From the NCBI GenBank assembly GCA_938038205.1, contig CALHSA010000003.1, positions 19,987 to 83,986 of the forward strand: a stretch of DNA of 64,000 nucleotides. The letters run 5' to 3'. Positions 24,840 through 33,840 of this stretch are shown one piece after another. A program made the translations under genes and the position numbers. Source of the DNA: an uncultured bacterium (GTDB lineage: Bacteria; Bdellovibrionota_C; UBA2361; JANWWW01). The notes under the pieces are model-generated. The model saw nothing but the letters and a program-made list of their open reading frames with translations. It was not told the origin of the DNA and did not search any database. The first letter of the stretch is position 1; every line of letters starts with the position of its first letter.

Positions 24840-27240
24840 AAGTCCAACAAAGGCAAAATTAATATCCTCATTTCTTCCCTCAGATTTTGAAACTGTTGCA
24901 ACTTTAGGTCATATACGAGATCTCCCAACTAACAAGAAACAGATTCCAGAGAAGTACAAAAAAGCTGAGATGAGTGCGTTAGGAGTTTTAAGTAACTCTT
25001 TTACTCCAATTTACGTTGTCTCGCCGGAGAAGAAGAAAGTGGTGGAAACTTTAAAACAGAAGGTCAAAAATTCAAATACATTATATATTGCGACTGACGA
25101 AGATAGAGAGGGAGAATCAATAGGTTGGCATATCATTGATGAACTAAATTTAAAAAAAGAGATAAAAAGGTTAACTTTTCACGAAATATCAAAAGCCGCA
25201 ATACTGAATGCTTTAAAGTCTCCTCGAGAGATTGATTTAAGCTTAGTAAAAGCTCAAGAGGCTAGAAGAGTTTTAGATAGATTGTATGGATACTTAATAA
25301 GCCCAATTTTATGGAAAAAAATAAGTAAAGGATTGAGTGCCGGAAGAGTTCAGAGTGTAGCTCTAAGATTACTTGTTGAAAGAGAGGAGGAGAGGCTAAA
25401 GTTTAAATCTGCTAGCTACTGGTCGTTATCAGTTGAGTTTCAGAAAGATGGTATCACTTTTTCTGCAAAGCTAGACAAAATAAATGGTCAGAATGTGGCT
25501 TCTAGTAAGGATTTCAACCCGGAAACAGGAAAGCTTGAAACAAATGCTATTCTACTCACGGAAGATCAGGTAAATCATATTCTTGAGGAGATTAAAAGCT
25601 TCACTCCAAGGGTTACCTGGATTGACTCTAGAGATGTTACGTTAAAAAGTCCTTCCCCATATATAACTAGCTCTCTTCAGCAAGAAGCTAATAGAAAGTT
25701 TGGATTTTCTCCAAAGTACACTATGAATTTAGCTCAAAAACTTTATGAGAATGGTTATATAACATACATGCGGACCGATTCAGTTAATCTGTCTCAAGAG
25801 GCAATTAAGGTAATTAGAGATTTAATTCTCTCAAATTTTGGAAACGAGTATTTGCCCGAATCCCCCAAAAAATACAAAAGTTCAGTTAAAAATGCTCAAG
25901 AGGCTCATGAAGCAATTAGACCAGTTTTCTCTCAGGAATTATCAGTAGGGGAGATAGAAAAAAAATTGGGGAAAGACGCTTCAAAACTTTTTGATTTAAT
26001 ATTTAAAAGAACTCTCGCCAGTCAAATGGTTGATGCAGTAGCTCGAAGAACCTCTATAAAAATATCCGCAGGACCATACGAATTTCGAGCTTCAGGAAAA
26101 GTCATATCTTTTCCTGGTTACTTAAAAATATTTGATTCAGATTTAAATGAAGAAATTCTTCCAGACTTAAAAATAGATGAATCTCTGATGGTTAAAGATT
26201 TTAAAAGCAGCATGAAAACAACAAATCCTCCTTCAAGATTCACAGAGGGTGCATTGGTTCGTGAGCTTGAAAAAAGGGGTATTGGTCGACCATCAACTTG
26301 GGCATCAATTGTAGATCTAGTTACACGTAAGGAATATGCATTTAAAAAGAACGGTTTCCTTATACCAACTTTTTTATCTTTTGTAATTGTTAGACTGCTT
26401 AGAGAGTATTTTCCAGAATTAATAGACTATGAGTTTACAGCTAGAATGGAGGATCAGCTAGATAAAATAGCAAAAGGTGAAGTAAGTTACGAGAGTTTTT
26501 TAAATGAGTTTTATTATGGCTCTTCAGAAATGCCAGGATTAAGGGAACTGATTGATGAAAGATTTCCAAAAATTGACTCAAGAAAAATCTGTACAATCCC
26601 CATAGCTCAAGATGTCGACAAGCAATTTTATGTTAGAGTTGGTAAAAACTCAGTATCTTTAACTGATGGTGAGAGATATGCAGGAATATCTCTAAACACT
26701 GCCCCGGATGAATTAAAGCCTGAGGTATGTAAAGCCATCCTTTTTGGTGAAGGAATCTCAGATCAGGAAGGTAAATTAATATCTGAAAAATATGGAAAGT
26801 ATGGAAGGTACTTAGAAATCAAAGAGGGAGAAACTACGAAAAGAATTTCTTTACAATGGCTTGGGAATAAAGTTTTAGATGATCAAACCAAGAATATAAT
26901 CTCACAACTGCCAAAAAGTCTTGGATACTCTGAGTATTTTAAATCTGATATTACTTTGAATGTTGGTCAGTACGGTCCATATTTAGCCGTTAACAATACA
27001 TTTAAAAGCATCCCAGTTGAGAAAATATCCACAATAAATTTACAAGAGGCAGAGGTGATTTTAAAGCAGGTAGAGGCAAATACTAGAGTTCTTGGAGTGG
27101 ATAGCCAAGGAGAGGCAGTTATAGTTAAAAAAGGCCGATTTGGATTTTATCTAAAAAAAGGTACAAAAAAGGTTAAAATAAAAGATCCTAATCTTGATTT
27201 CGAAAAAGCTTTGAGCATTTTAGAAACATCCTCTAATTAG
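24811..27240 (+). CDS. topA: DNA topoisomerase I (TopA)
   Basis: Relaxes negative supercoils. The Toprim domain opens with VESPTKAKLISSFL and has TDEDREGESIGWH with the metal-binding acids. The active-site Tyr319 lies in YMRTDSVNL, and the family motif ARRVLDRLYGYLISP follows ALKSPREI. The C-terminus carries three short Topo_C-type repeats (KYGKYGRYLEI, VGQYGPYLAVN, KKGRFGFYLKKG) and no CxxC zinc ribbons, unlike E. coli TopA. At 809 residues it is near the normal length. It overlaps mnmG by 29 nt and its last four bases overlap the convergent PH-domain gene. Confidence 0.96.
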   Translation: MSQNKLVIVESPTKAKLISSFLPSDFETVATLGHIRDLPTNKKQIPEKYKKAEMSALGVLSNSFTPIYVVSPEKKKVVETLKQKVKNSNTLYIATDEDREGESIGWHIIDELNLKKEIKRLTFHEISKAAILNALKSPREIDLSLVKAQEARRVLDRLYGYLISPILWKKISKGLSAGRVQSVALRLLVEREEERLKFKSASYWSLSVEFQKDGITFSAKLDKINGQNVASSKDFNPETGKLETNAILLTEDQVNHILEEIKSFTPRVTWIDSRDVTLKSPSPYITSSLQQEANRKFGFSPKYTMNLAQKLYENGYITYMRTDSVNLSQEAIKVIRDLILSNFGNEYLPESPKKYKSSVKNAQEAHEAIRPVFSQELSVGEIEKKLGKDASKLFDLIFKRTLASQMVDAVARRTSIKISAGPYEFRASGKVISFPGYLKIFDSDLNEEILPDLKIDESLMVKDFKSSMKTTNPPSRFTEGALVRELEKRGIGRPSTWASIVDLVTRKEYAFKKNGFLIPTFLSFVIVRLLREYFPELIDYEFTARMEDQLDKIAKGEVSYESFLNEFYYGSSEMPGLRELIDERFPKIDSRKICTIPIAQDVDKQFYVRVGKNSVSLTDGERYAGISLNTAPDELKPEVCKAILFGEGISDQEGKLISEKYGKYGRYLEIKEGETTKRISLQWLGNKVLDDQTKNIISQLPKSLGYSEYFKSDITLNVGQYGPYLAVNNTFKSIPVEKISTINLQEAEVILKQVEANTRVLGVDSQGEAVIVKKGRFGFYLKKGTKKVKIKDPNLDFEKALSILETSSN

Positions 27241-27779
27241 CTTTGTTTGAATTGTTTAACAAACTTAATCATCTCCTCCTCTGAGACCTCTTTAACTTTT
27301 AGTAAATAAATTATTTCCTCAAAAAAAATAACCATAGATTCCAGGTCATCTACAAATGAGAAAACTATATCACCTAGGGACGATGAAGATGGAATAAAAA
27401 CTATCGATCCAACACCTAACAGTCTACCAAAAATAGCAGGCCAAAGAGATTTGATTTTAGCTACTTCCTGCCAAAATAAACTTCTTAGCTTAGTTGGTCC
27501 AAAGAGTGTTCTCTCTTCCCTAATAATTCTTCTTGATGTAACAATGAGCCTCAAAGATGAGTGCTTTTTGTAAATCCCGATAAAAATTAAGTTCGATAAA
27601 ATAAGACCAACGATTGGACCATATTTGGATGGAGCTACAGGTTCTAAAACACCACTATATATCAATAAAGCTATCAAGGTACCAATTAAGATTGCCTTCA
27701 CAGCTCCCAAAACCAAAAACCATTTACTCATCCTAACCTCTAATAGTGGCACCTCCCCGCTCTGGAAAATTTTACCCAT
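27237..27779 (-). CDS. membrane protein with bacterial PH (YdbS/DUF304-like) domain
   Basis: A 180-residue protein with two membrane segments (about residues 22-45 and 55-70), then LIVTSRRIIREERTLFGPT. That pattern ('xxVTxxRIIxxxG', then a strand-rich region) is typical of the bPH_2/YdbS family. Residues 85-150 would form the PH-like barrel. The role of such proteins is poorly known. It lies upstream of nothing else in its direction and converges on topA. It follows ctaF by 27 bp on the opposite side but is transcribed in the same direction as the cta genes, so it could be their distal partner. Confidence 0.65.
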   Translation of the reverse strand: MGKIFQSGEVPLLEVRMSKWFLVLGAVKAILIGTLIALLIYSGVLEPVAPSKYGPIVGLILSNLIFIGIYKKHSSLRLIVTSRRIIREERTLFGPTKLRSLFWQEVAKIKSLWPAIFGRLLGVGSIVFIPSSSSLGDIVFSFVDDLESMVIFFEEIIYLLKVKEVSEEEMIKFVKQFKQS

Positions 27780-27806
27780 AAAAAAGAATTCTTATTAAAT
27801 ATTTCT

Positions 27807-28136
27807 TTAAGATAAGTTTACCTCAGGAGATGGATCTATTCGAAGTGGATTATCAATAAAAACACCTGCAATCATTAAAATTAATAGTGAGACTGGAAGG
27901 ATAAAATATACTAAAATCCACGGACCCTCAAATTTTAGATGCATAAAATACATTAAAACTAAACTAGCTTTGATCGTAGCGATTGAAAGCGCTATCAAAA
28001 TATTAACCTTACCAAAGTCCACAATATGACCGGAGACTCTGGGGGATAAAATAACTGTAATTATAGTTAAAAAAACTAACACAGCAAAAACTTTCCAAAA
28101 GACTCGTGGATGAATTACATGACCTAACTCAGCCAT
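27807..28136 (-). CDS. ctaF: cytochrome c oxidase subunit IV (CtaF-like)
   Basis: A 109-residue protein with three membrane segments. It has the prokaryotic subunit IV pattern: N-terminal HVIHPRVFWKVFAVLVFLT, then KASLVLMYFMHLKFEGPW, where ASLVxxYFMHL is the family signature. It stabilises the oxidase. It lies two bases after ctaE, at the end of ctaC-ctaD-ctaE-ctaF. Confidence 0.9.
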   Translation of the reverse strand: MAELGHVIHPRVFWKVFAVLVFLTIITVILSPRVSGHIVDFGKVNILIALSIATIKASLVLMYFMHLKFEGPWILVYFILPVSLLILMIAGVFIDNPLRIDPSPEVNLS

Positions 28137-28138
28137 AC

Positions 28139-28801
28139 TTAATCAATTAAATACAATAACGGAAATAAAAAAATCCATATTAAATCGACCAAGTGCCAAT
28201 ACAGAGCAGCCAATTCAACAGGTGTGTAATACTTTTCTGAAAACCTTTCCCTTCTAGCCAAAAATATAACCCAGAGTAAAACACCCATACCTATTAAGAC
28301 ATGGAGAGCATGTAAACCAGTCATTACGTAATAAAGTCCAAAATAGTTTTTATACTGAGTAGAGAACTCCGCCGAGTTCCAAAGTTCAGTGCCAGGAAAA
28401 TAACCATGACGATACTTCGCTGAATATTCAAAGTATTTGATAACCAGAAAGGCTAGACCGCAAATGAAAGATACCGTGAAATTCTTTACTACCCCCTGAT
28501 TATCATTTATCTGAGCCTTATAAACGGCTATCGCGGCTGTACAACTACTAAAAAGCAAAATCAAAGTATTCAAGCCACCTAATTTCCAATCAAGTTTAGT
28601 TGCTGCATGTTGAAAACTCTCAAAATATGCCCAGTTATAAATTGCAAACGCCGTAAACAAAACAGAAAATAACAAAATCTCAGTAGCTAAAAATAACCAC
28701 ATTCCGAATTTTGCAGCATGATATGCGTTTATAGGATCAATATGGTGATATACTGGAGGAGCTCCCCTTCCTCCTACCTTTGAGTAAACACTCTCAGCCA
28801 C
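28139..28801 (-). CDS. ctaE: cytochrome c oxidase subunit III
   Basis: A 220-residue membrane protein of the CoxC/CyoC family with about five helices. Recognisable segments are AKFGMWLFLATEILLFSVLF, TGLHALHVLIGMGVL and YWHLVDLIWIFLFPLLYL near the C-terminus. It overlaps the ctaD stop by eight bases, and ctaF follows after two. It lacks the first two helices of mitochondrial subunit III, as is common for prokaryotic forms. Confidence 0.94.
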   Translation of the reverse strand: MAESVYSKVGGRGAPPVYHHIDPINAYHAAKFGMWLFLATEILLFSVLFTAFAIYNWAYFESFQHAATKLDWKLGGLNTLILLFSSCTAAIAVYKAQINDNQGVVKNFTVSFICGLAFLVIKYFEYSAKYRHGYFPGTELWNSAEFSTQYKNYFGLYYVMTGLHALHVLIGMGVLLWVIFLARRERFSEKYYTPVELAALYWHLVDLIWIFLFPLLYLID

Positions 28802-30512
28802 TTACACCTCCTTTTAAACCAAGATCTTCAAGTGGCTTTCCATAATCATACCTTCCAACTGTCACAATCGGCGTATTAATAAAGTTGTCATGAGGCGGAG
28901 GACTAGGAGCTTGCCACTCTAACCCTAACGCTTTGTAAGGATTTGCCGGGGCTTTCTCTTTCGAAAAAACCCAACTTAACGCAAGATTCAATAAAGCCAA
29001 AGTATATCCAATAGCATTGAAAAACATTCCTATAGTCGATAGACGATGCATTGGCTCAAATTCTGGTATGTAGAAGGCATAACGTCTAGGCATACCCTGA
29101 ACTCCTAAAATAAACTGAGGCAGAAAAGTAACATTGAAGCCTATAAAAATTAACCAAAAAGCAAAAATTGCTAATTTTTTGTTGTACATTTTACCCGTAA
29201 TTTTTGGAAACCAAAGATGTAACCCCGCGATTAAACCAATTACAGCTCCTCCTTGAATTGTATAGTGGAAATGAGCAACTACAAAATACGTATCATGATA
29301 AAAAATATCTAACCCCAAAGTCGCTAAAAATATACCCGTTGTGCCAGCAATCATAAATAGGAATACAAAAGCCATAGCATATAACATAGGGGCTTCAAAA
29401 GATATTGCTCCCTTGTACATAGTGCTAACCCAATTAAAAACCTTTATTGCAGTTGGAATAGCTACTCCAAAAGTTGTCGCTGAGAAGAAAGCCTGACTAA
29501 ATGGACTCATTCCTGCCGTGTACATGTGGTGAGCCCAAACAATAAACGATACCGCAGCGATACCTACTGAGGAGAATACTACTGCTGAATAACCAAAAAT
29601 AGGTTTTCTGGAGAAAATAGGAATAATTTCTCCAATAATTCCAAATGCAGGGAGTACCATTATGTACACAACGGGGTGACTATAAAACCAAAAAAAGTGT
29701 TGATACAGAATAGGATCACCCCCTTTTTCTGGGTCAAATATCCCAACACCTAAAACTTTTTCAGCTATTAGTAATAACAAAGTTATACCAACAACCGGAG
29801 TTGCAAGGACCTGAATAATACTAGTTGCATATAGTGACCAAACAAAAACCGGTAGCTTAAACCATGTCAAACCTGGAGCTCTTAATCTATGAATGGTAAC
29901 TATAAAATTTAACCCAGTTAGAATTGAAGAAAATCCAAGAACAAAAGCTGCAAACGTCATAATTATGGTCCCCCACCCTGATCCAGCTCCAGTGCTTGTA
30001 GAGTATGGTGTGTAGAATGTCCAACCAGTATCAAGTGGCATCCATGTTCCAATAGCCGATCCTTTTATCTTGCTAACAAGCCAAACTGGATCTAGTAGAC
30101 CAATAAAACCTATAAGAGCTCCTAATAGGTATATCCAGAAACTAAATAGGTTAAGCCTTGGAAATGCAACATCTTTGGCTCCAATCATTAATGGCAATAA
30201 AAAGTTACCTAAAACAGCTGGAATACCTGGAACAATGAATAAAAAGATCATCAAAACCCCATGCAAAGTAAACAGCACGTTATACATATCTGGGGATAAA
30301 AGCTTGGAGTCTGAGCTCCAAAGATGAAGCCTTATGAGTACAGCTGCTAAACCTCCAACTAAAAAGAAAAGAATCATAGCTCCAAGATAAAGTAATGCTA
30401 TTCGCTTGTGATCAATTGTAAAAAGCCAACTCTTTAATCCCTTCTCACAATTCAAATAATTGTTCTTTTCTAAGTGACCTTTCTCATCAACTTGGTAATC
30501 AGCGGCTCCCAT
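28794..30512 (-). CDS. ctaD: cytochrome c oxidase subunit I (A2-type heme-copper oxidase)
   Basis: The catalytic subunit, 572 residues and twelve membrane helices, reducing O2 to water and pumping protons. Heme ligand His84 is in TLHGVLMIF; the CuB/cross-linked Tyr region is YSHPVVY at 277-283; WAHHMYTAGM gives the two further CuB His; and VAHFHYTIQGG near the C-terminus binds both hemes. Because the position after HP is V rather than the Glu of A1 oxidases, while YS precedes the motif, this is an A2-type enzyme of the caa3 class. A TAGAAT box eight bases before the ATG could be an internal promoter. Confidence 0.96.
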   Translation of the reverse strand: MGAADYQVDEKGHLEKNNYLNCEKGLKSWLFTIDHKRIALLYLGAMILFFLVGGLAAVLIRLHLWSSDSKLLSPDMYNVLFTLHGVLMIFLFIVPGIPAVLGNFLLPLMIGAKDVAFPRLNLFSFWIYLLGALIGFIGLLDPVWLVSKIKGSAIGTWMPLDTGWTFYTPYSTSTGAGSGWGTIIMTFAAFVLGFSSILTGLNFIVTIHRLRAPGLTWFKLPVFVWSLYATSIIQVLATPVVGITLLLLIAEKVLGVGIFDPEKGGDPILYQHFFWFYSHPVVYIMVLPAFGIIGEIIPIFSRKPIFGYSAVVFSSVGIAAVSFIVWAHHMYTAGMSPFSQAFFSATTFGVAIPTAIKVFNWVSTMYKGAISFEAPMLYAMAFVFLFMIAGTTGIFLATLGLDIFYHDTYFVVAHFHYTIQGGAVIGLIAGLHLWFPKITGKMYNKKLAIFAFWLIFIGFNVTFLPQFILGVQGMPRRYAFYIPEFEPMHRLSTIGMFFNAIGYTLALLNLALSWVFSKEKAPANPYKALGLEWQAPSPPPHDNFINTPIVTVGRYDYGKPLEDLGLKGGVSG

Positions 30513-30520
30513 CTAACTCT

Positions 30521-30526
30521 ATTCTA
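30521..30526 (-). promoter_or_regulatory. candidate internal -10 box for ctaD-ctaE-ctaF
   Basis: TAGAAT on the minus strand, eight bases before the ctaD ATG and within the 40-bp gap after ctaC. It could raise expression of subunits I, III and IV relative to subunit II. Confidence 0.3.
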
Positions 30527-30552
30527 AAAACATTTGCCTAATTTAAAAACTA

Positions 30553-31848
30553 TCATTTTAAACTCTTTAAGAATTCAATGATGTCATTAATTTGTTCTTC
30601 GCTAAGCTGACCCTGATATGAGGGCATGGCAGGCAAATAACCTTTAACAATTCGCTTATTGGGCTCATATATAGATTCCCTAACATACTCTTCATCAACT
30701 TTGCCTGTTGAATCATCTGTAAACTCCCTAGTAGAGCCCCAAGCACCCTTGAAAGATGGCCCAACTAGCTGGGAACCATCCAAAGAGTGGCAAGCTACAC
30801 ACCCTTTTTGTTGAACCAATCTAGCCCCCCTTTGTTCGGGTTGTAACAGAGCATCATCTTCAGGAACTTTATCCTCATCCAAAAGTATTGATACCAATTC
30901 CTCACCCTGATCTTTTCCGAAAGTAACTTCTTTGATAAAGGATAGCAAACCAAGATACTCTTCATCCTTAAGCGAGTAAGCTGGCATGGCAGGAGGATAA
31001 CCAGCAACTAACTTTTTCAAAGGATACTGAATGCTCTCAAGAATGTAAGCATCATCAGCAACTACAATGGAACCATCACTTAACTCCCTTTCACTACCAT
31101 ACAAACCTTTGAATGAAGGACCAACAAGTCTTGACCCATCAAGTGAGTGACAAGCATTACAGCCCAACTCAGAATAAAGCTTTTTTCCTAATTCTGCAGA
31201 GGGGCCTTCATCGGTTTCAACATAGTTGACCCAAACATCAAATTCCTCTTGAGATACAACCCGTAATTTCGCCATCATAGTTGAGTGCTGAGTTCCACAA
31301 TACTCAGTGCAGAATATTGGATATTCGCCAATCCTAGTTGGTGTAAAAGTCATATACTTGTAACTTCCAGGCACAGCATCTTGCTTAACTCTAACTGCTG
31401 GGATAAACAGACTGTGAATCACGTCCTTCGATGTGAGTATAAGTTTAACAGGCTTGTTAACTGGAACAACTAAAACTGCATCTTTTCCTGAACTTTTCTT
31501 ACCGGTTTCATACCTAAACTCCCACGCCCATTTCCACGAGTTAACAAAAACTGTTATATGATCTGAGTCAACAGCAAACATTTTTTCTCTCAGAACTATT
31601 CCCCACCACGCTATAAAGATAACAACAACAGTTGGTATAGCGGTCCAAATTATTTCAAGAATATGATTGCCATAAATTCGAGGCGTCTTATCCAAATCTT
31701 CATTCGATCTCCTTCGATATCGAAACGCAAAGTATAGCATTACACCTACGATTGCAACTGTGAAAAAAGCTGAAGCTATGAAAAGTACAAGGTTTAAAAA
31801 ATCAAAATCGCTGGCTATCGTCGATGCTTTCTCAGGTACTATTTTCAT
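30553..31848 (-). CDS. ctaC: cytochrome c oxidase subunit II with two C-terminal cytochrome c domains
   Basis: A 431-residue protein. Two membrane helices (about 18-42, 65-87) are followed by the cupredoxin domain with the CuA ligands His145, Cys180, Cys184, His188 and Met191 (FCTEYCGTQHSTM). Then come two class I cytochrome c domains: heme motif CNACH 230-234 with likely axial Met288, and CVACH 350-354 with likely Met408. The two share CHSLDGS(R/Q)LVGPSFKG and AMP(A/S)Y, so they are an internal tandem duplication. Ordinary caa3 subunit II carries one. It overlaps the preceding unknown gene by 17 nt and precedes ctaD by 40 bp. Confidence 0.95.
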   Translation of the reverse strand: MKIVPEKASTIASDFDFLNLVLFIASAFFTVAIVGVMLYFAFRYRRRSNEDLDKTPRIYGNHILEIIWTAIPTVVVIFIAWWGIVLREKMFAVDSDHITVFVNSWKWAWEFRYETGKKSSGKDAVLVVPVNKPVKLILTSKDVIHSLFIPAVRVKQDAVPGSYKYMTFTPTRIGEYPIFCTEYCGTQHSTMMAKLRVVSQEEFDVWVNYVETDEGPSAELGKKLYSELGCNACHSLDGSRLVGPSFKGLYGSERELSDGSIVVADDAYILESIQYPLKKLVAGYPPAMPAYSLKDEEYLGLLSFIKEVTFGKDQGEELVSILLDEDKVPEDDALLQPEQRGARLVQQKGCVACHSLDGSQLVGPSFKGAWGSTREFTDDSTGKVDEEYVRESIYEPNKRIVKGYLPAMPSYQGQLSEEQINDIIEFLKSLK

Positions 31849-32359
31849 TCTTACCCCAAAAAAAACTTAAATAAAGAGTCAACGCTAACATCACAAACAA
31901 TACAATAAAATAAAAAGTTTTAAAAGATTTGTCTTTTACACCCTCGACAAATTTAGATTCACAATTTACTTCATTTGGGTTAGGAAAATTACTAGTGTTA
32001 CAAAAAAGATAAAGCTCCTTAAAAGAGACACAACCCAAAGCATTTTCAAATCCAAATTCTTCAGTTTTGTATTTTGTAACTACAACTGGAGATATTACTC
32101 CATTAAATTTAATAGGTTGTTTTGTAAAAAACAGAGCTGAATTATGTTTTTTTAATGCTTGAAGCAGTCTTTGATTAATCAATTCATCTGGATTCTCATC
32201 TTTTATAAAAACTTGCACATGGTAATTACACTTTTTAGCAACCTCTGAAAGATATCTCAAAGCTTTAGTTGCACCTGGCCATTCAAAATCAATACCAACA
32301 TTCAAATATAACTTTTGTTCAGCAAGGATTTGTAAGGTTAAGAGTAAAAATACAATCAC
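31832..32359 (-). CDS. exported membrane-anchored protein of unknown function in the cta run
   Basis: A 175-residue protein with an N-terminal signal (residues 1-13), a periplasmic domain with four Cys (at KKCNYH, LGCVSF, LFCNTS and VNCESK), and one C-terminal membrane helix (about 148-168). The central part, with a strand, a helix and SPVVVTKY at the end, faintly resembles the thioredoxin-like TrbC/TraW type of pilin assembly proteins; that is weak. It starts in the glmU stop and ends overlapping ctaC, so it is coupled to the oxidase genes, where assembly or copper/heme handling would be reasonable guesses. Confidence 0.55.
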   Translation of the reverse strand: MIVFLLLTLQILAEQKLYLNVGIDFEWPGATKALRYLSEVAKKCNYHVQVFIKDENPDELINQRLLQALKKHNSALFFTKQPIKFNGVISPVVVTKYKTEEFGFENALGCVSFKELYLFCNTSNFPNPNEVNCESKFVEGVKDKSFKTFYFIVLFVMLALTLYLSFFWGKNENST

Positions 32360-33771
32360 TTTTTCTTTCTTTGACAGTATTTTTCAAATCCACCATCTAT
32401 TAGTTTAGAATCTGCCCTCTCAACAAATAAGCATCCATCATGTAGATTTTTGGTAACGGTAGATCCAGCACCAATTAAAACCCTTGAACCAATCTCAATT
32501 GGAGCTATCAAATTCACGTTCGCACCAATCAGACACTCAGATCCGATTTTTGTAAAATGTTTGCTAAAACCATCAAAATTGCAGGTTATCGTACCCGCTC
32601 CAATGTTTGATTTTGCTCCGATAGAGCAATCTCCCAAGTAAGAGAGGTGATTCACTTTGACTCCAGTTGCTAGCTCAGCATTTTTTGTTTCAACAAAATT
32701 ACCTATCCTTACCTCATCAGAAATTTTTGTGCCCTCTCGAATACGAGCAAAGGGGCCGATCACACACGAGTCTCCAAATCTAGCTCCTTCAATGTAGCAA
32801 AACGCCTTAATCAGGTTTTTATTGCCACATGAAACGTCATAAAGATAAGTAAACCCCTCAATTGCATTACCCGCTCCTATTCGATTCTCGCCAAAAAAGT
32901 ACACATGGGGCCCTATTACGCAATTTTCTGAAATCTGAGTGGCAGGACTTACATAAACGGTCTCGGGATATCTAAACTCGACTCCACTCTCTTTAAACTT
33001 GTTAATCCTCATCCTATTTAATGCAAGATTTAGTTCAGTTAATTCCTCTTTTTTATTAACTCCAACAAATTCATCCGAATTCTCGGTTAAAATAGCATCG
33101 TATAACATACCTTTAGCTGCAAAAACATCTAGGATTAAGGGTAAATAAAATTCAATGTTGCGCGACCTACAACTTTCAAGTAGATACTCCCCTGTTTCAT
33201 TCATAACCTGATTAAGACTCTGAAAATCAAAAACAAAGACTCCAGTACTAACCTCTCGGATCAATTTTTGATATGAAGTACAATGCCGATACTCTTCTAT
33301 GGAAATGACTCTGCCTGAGTAAAAGTCCCTGATAACCCTCCCATACTCGTTGTTTTTGAAAACTAACATGGAGTAGAAGCACGCCACATGATCATGTTTC
33401 CTCATATGTTCCAGTAAGAGCCTTAAAGATTCTTTCTTAACTAAAGGAACGTCGCCTAGTAGAACAAAGACACTACTAACATCTCCAAGACTTTTCAATG
33501 CAACCTTAACTGCATGACCGGTACCCAACTGCTCTTCTTGGATAACAAATTTTATTCTTGGATCGTTGAAATTTCTCTTTACAAAATCAATAACTTCATT
33601 AGCTTGGAAGCCAACAACAAGAACAATCTCTTTTATAGGTGAGCTGGTAACCTCCTTCAAAAGAATTCCTAAAAGCTCTCCTTCATCTGATTTTGCTAAA
33701 ACCTTCGGATATTCAAGCCCCATTCTAGTGCCCTTACCCGCTGCCAAAATAATTGCTCCAGAATTTTCCAT
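32356..33771 (-). CDS. glmU: bifunctional N-acetylglucosamine-1-phosphate uridyltransferase / glucosamine-1-phosphate acetyltransferase
   Basis: Makes UDP-GlcNAc for peptidoglycan and lipid A. The N-terminal uridyltransferase half opens with AIILAAGKGTRMG and carries QEEQLGTGHAV and LLGDVPL. The C-terminal half is a left-handed beta-helix with GNFVETKNAEL, VNHLSYLGDCSIG, NIGAGTITCNFDG and LIGANVNLIAPI, the usual acetyltransferase active-site series. The 471-residue length is normal. It heads the run glmU-unknown-ctaC-ctaD-ctaE-ctaF, with TACAAT ten bases before its ATG as a candidate -10. The next gene overlaps its stop by four bases. Confidence 0.95.
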   Translation of the reverse strand: MENSGAIILAAGKGTRMGLEYPKVLAKSDEGELLGILLKEVTSSPIKEIVLVVGFQANEVIDFVKRNFNDPRIKFVIQEEQLGTGHAVKVALKSLGDVSSVFVLLGDVPLVKKESLRLLLEHMRKHDHVACFYSMLVFKNNEYGRVIRDFYSGRVISIEEYRHCTSYQKLIREVSTGVFVFDFQSLNQVMNETGEYLLESCRSRNIEFYLPLILDVFAAKGMLYDAILTENSDEFVGVNKKEELTELNLALNRMRINKFKESGVEFRYPETVYVSPATQISENCVIGPHVYFFGENRIGAGNAIEGFTYLYDVSCGNKNLIKAFCYIEGARFGDSCVIGPFARIREGTKISDEVRIGNFVETKNAELATGVKVNHLSYLGDCSIGAKSNIGAGTITCNFDGFSKHFTKIGSECLIGANVNLIAPIEIGSRVLIGAGSTVTKNLHDGCLFVERADSKLIDGGFEKYCQRKKK

Positions 33772-33840
33772 TTGTTTGGATATTGTAAAAATTTTTTTAT
33801 CAAATCTAAATTTTCGATATCTTTTACCGAAAAAACACTA

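Noticed and set aside
30567-31007. Frameshifted fragments within ctaC that might signal a broken gene
   Set aside because: The main frame is continuous through CuA and both heme motifs.
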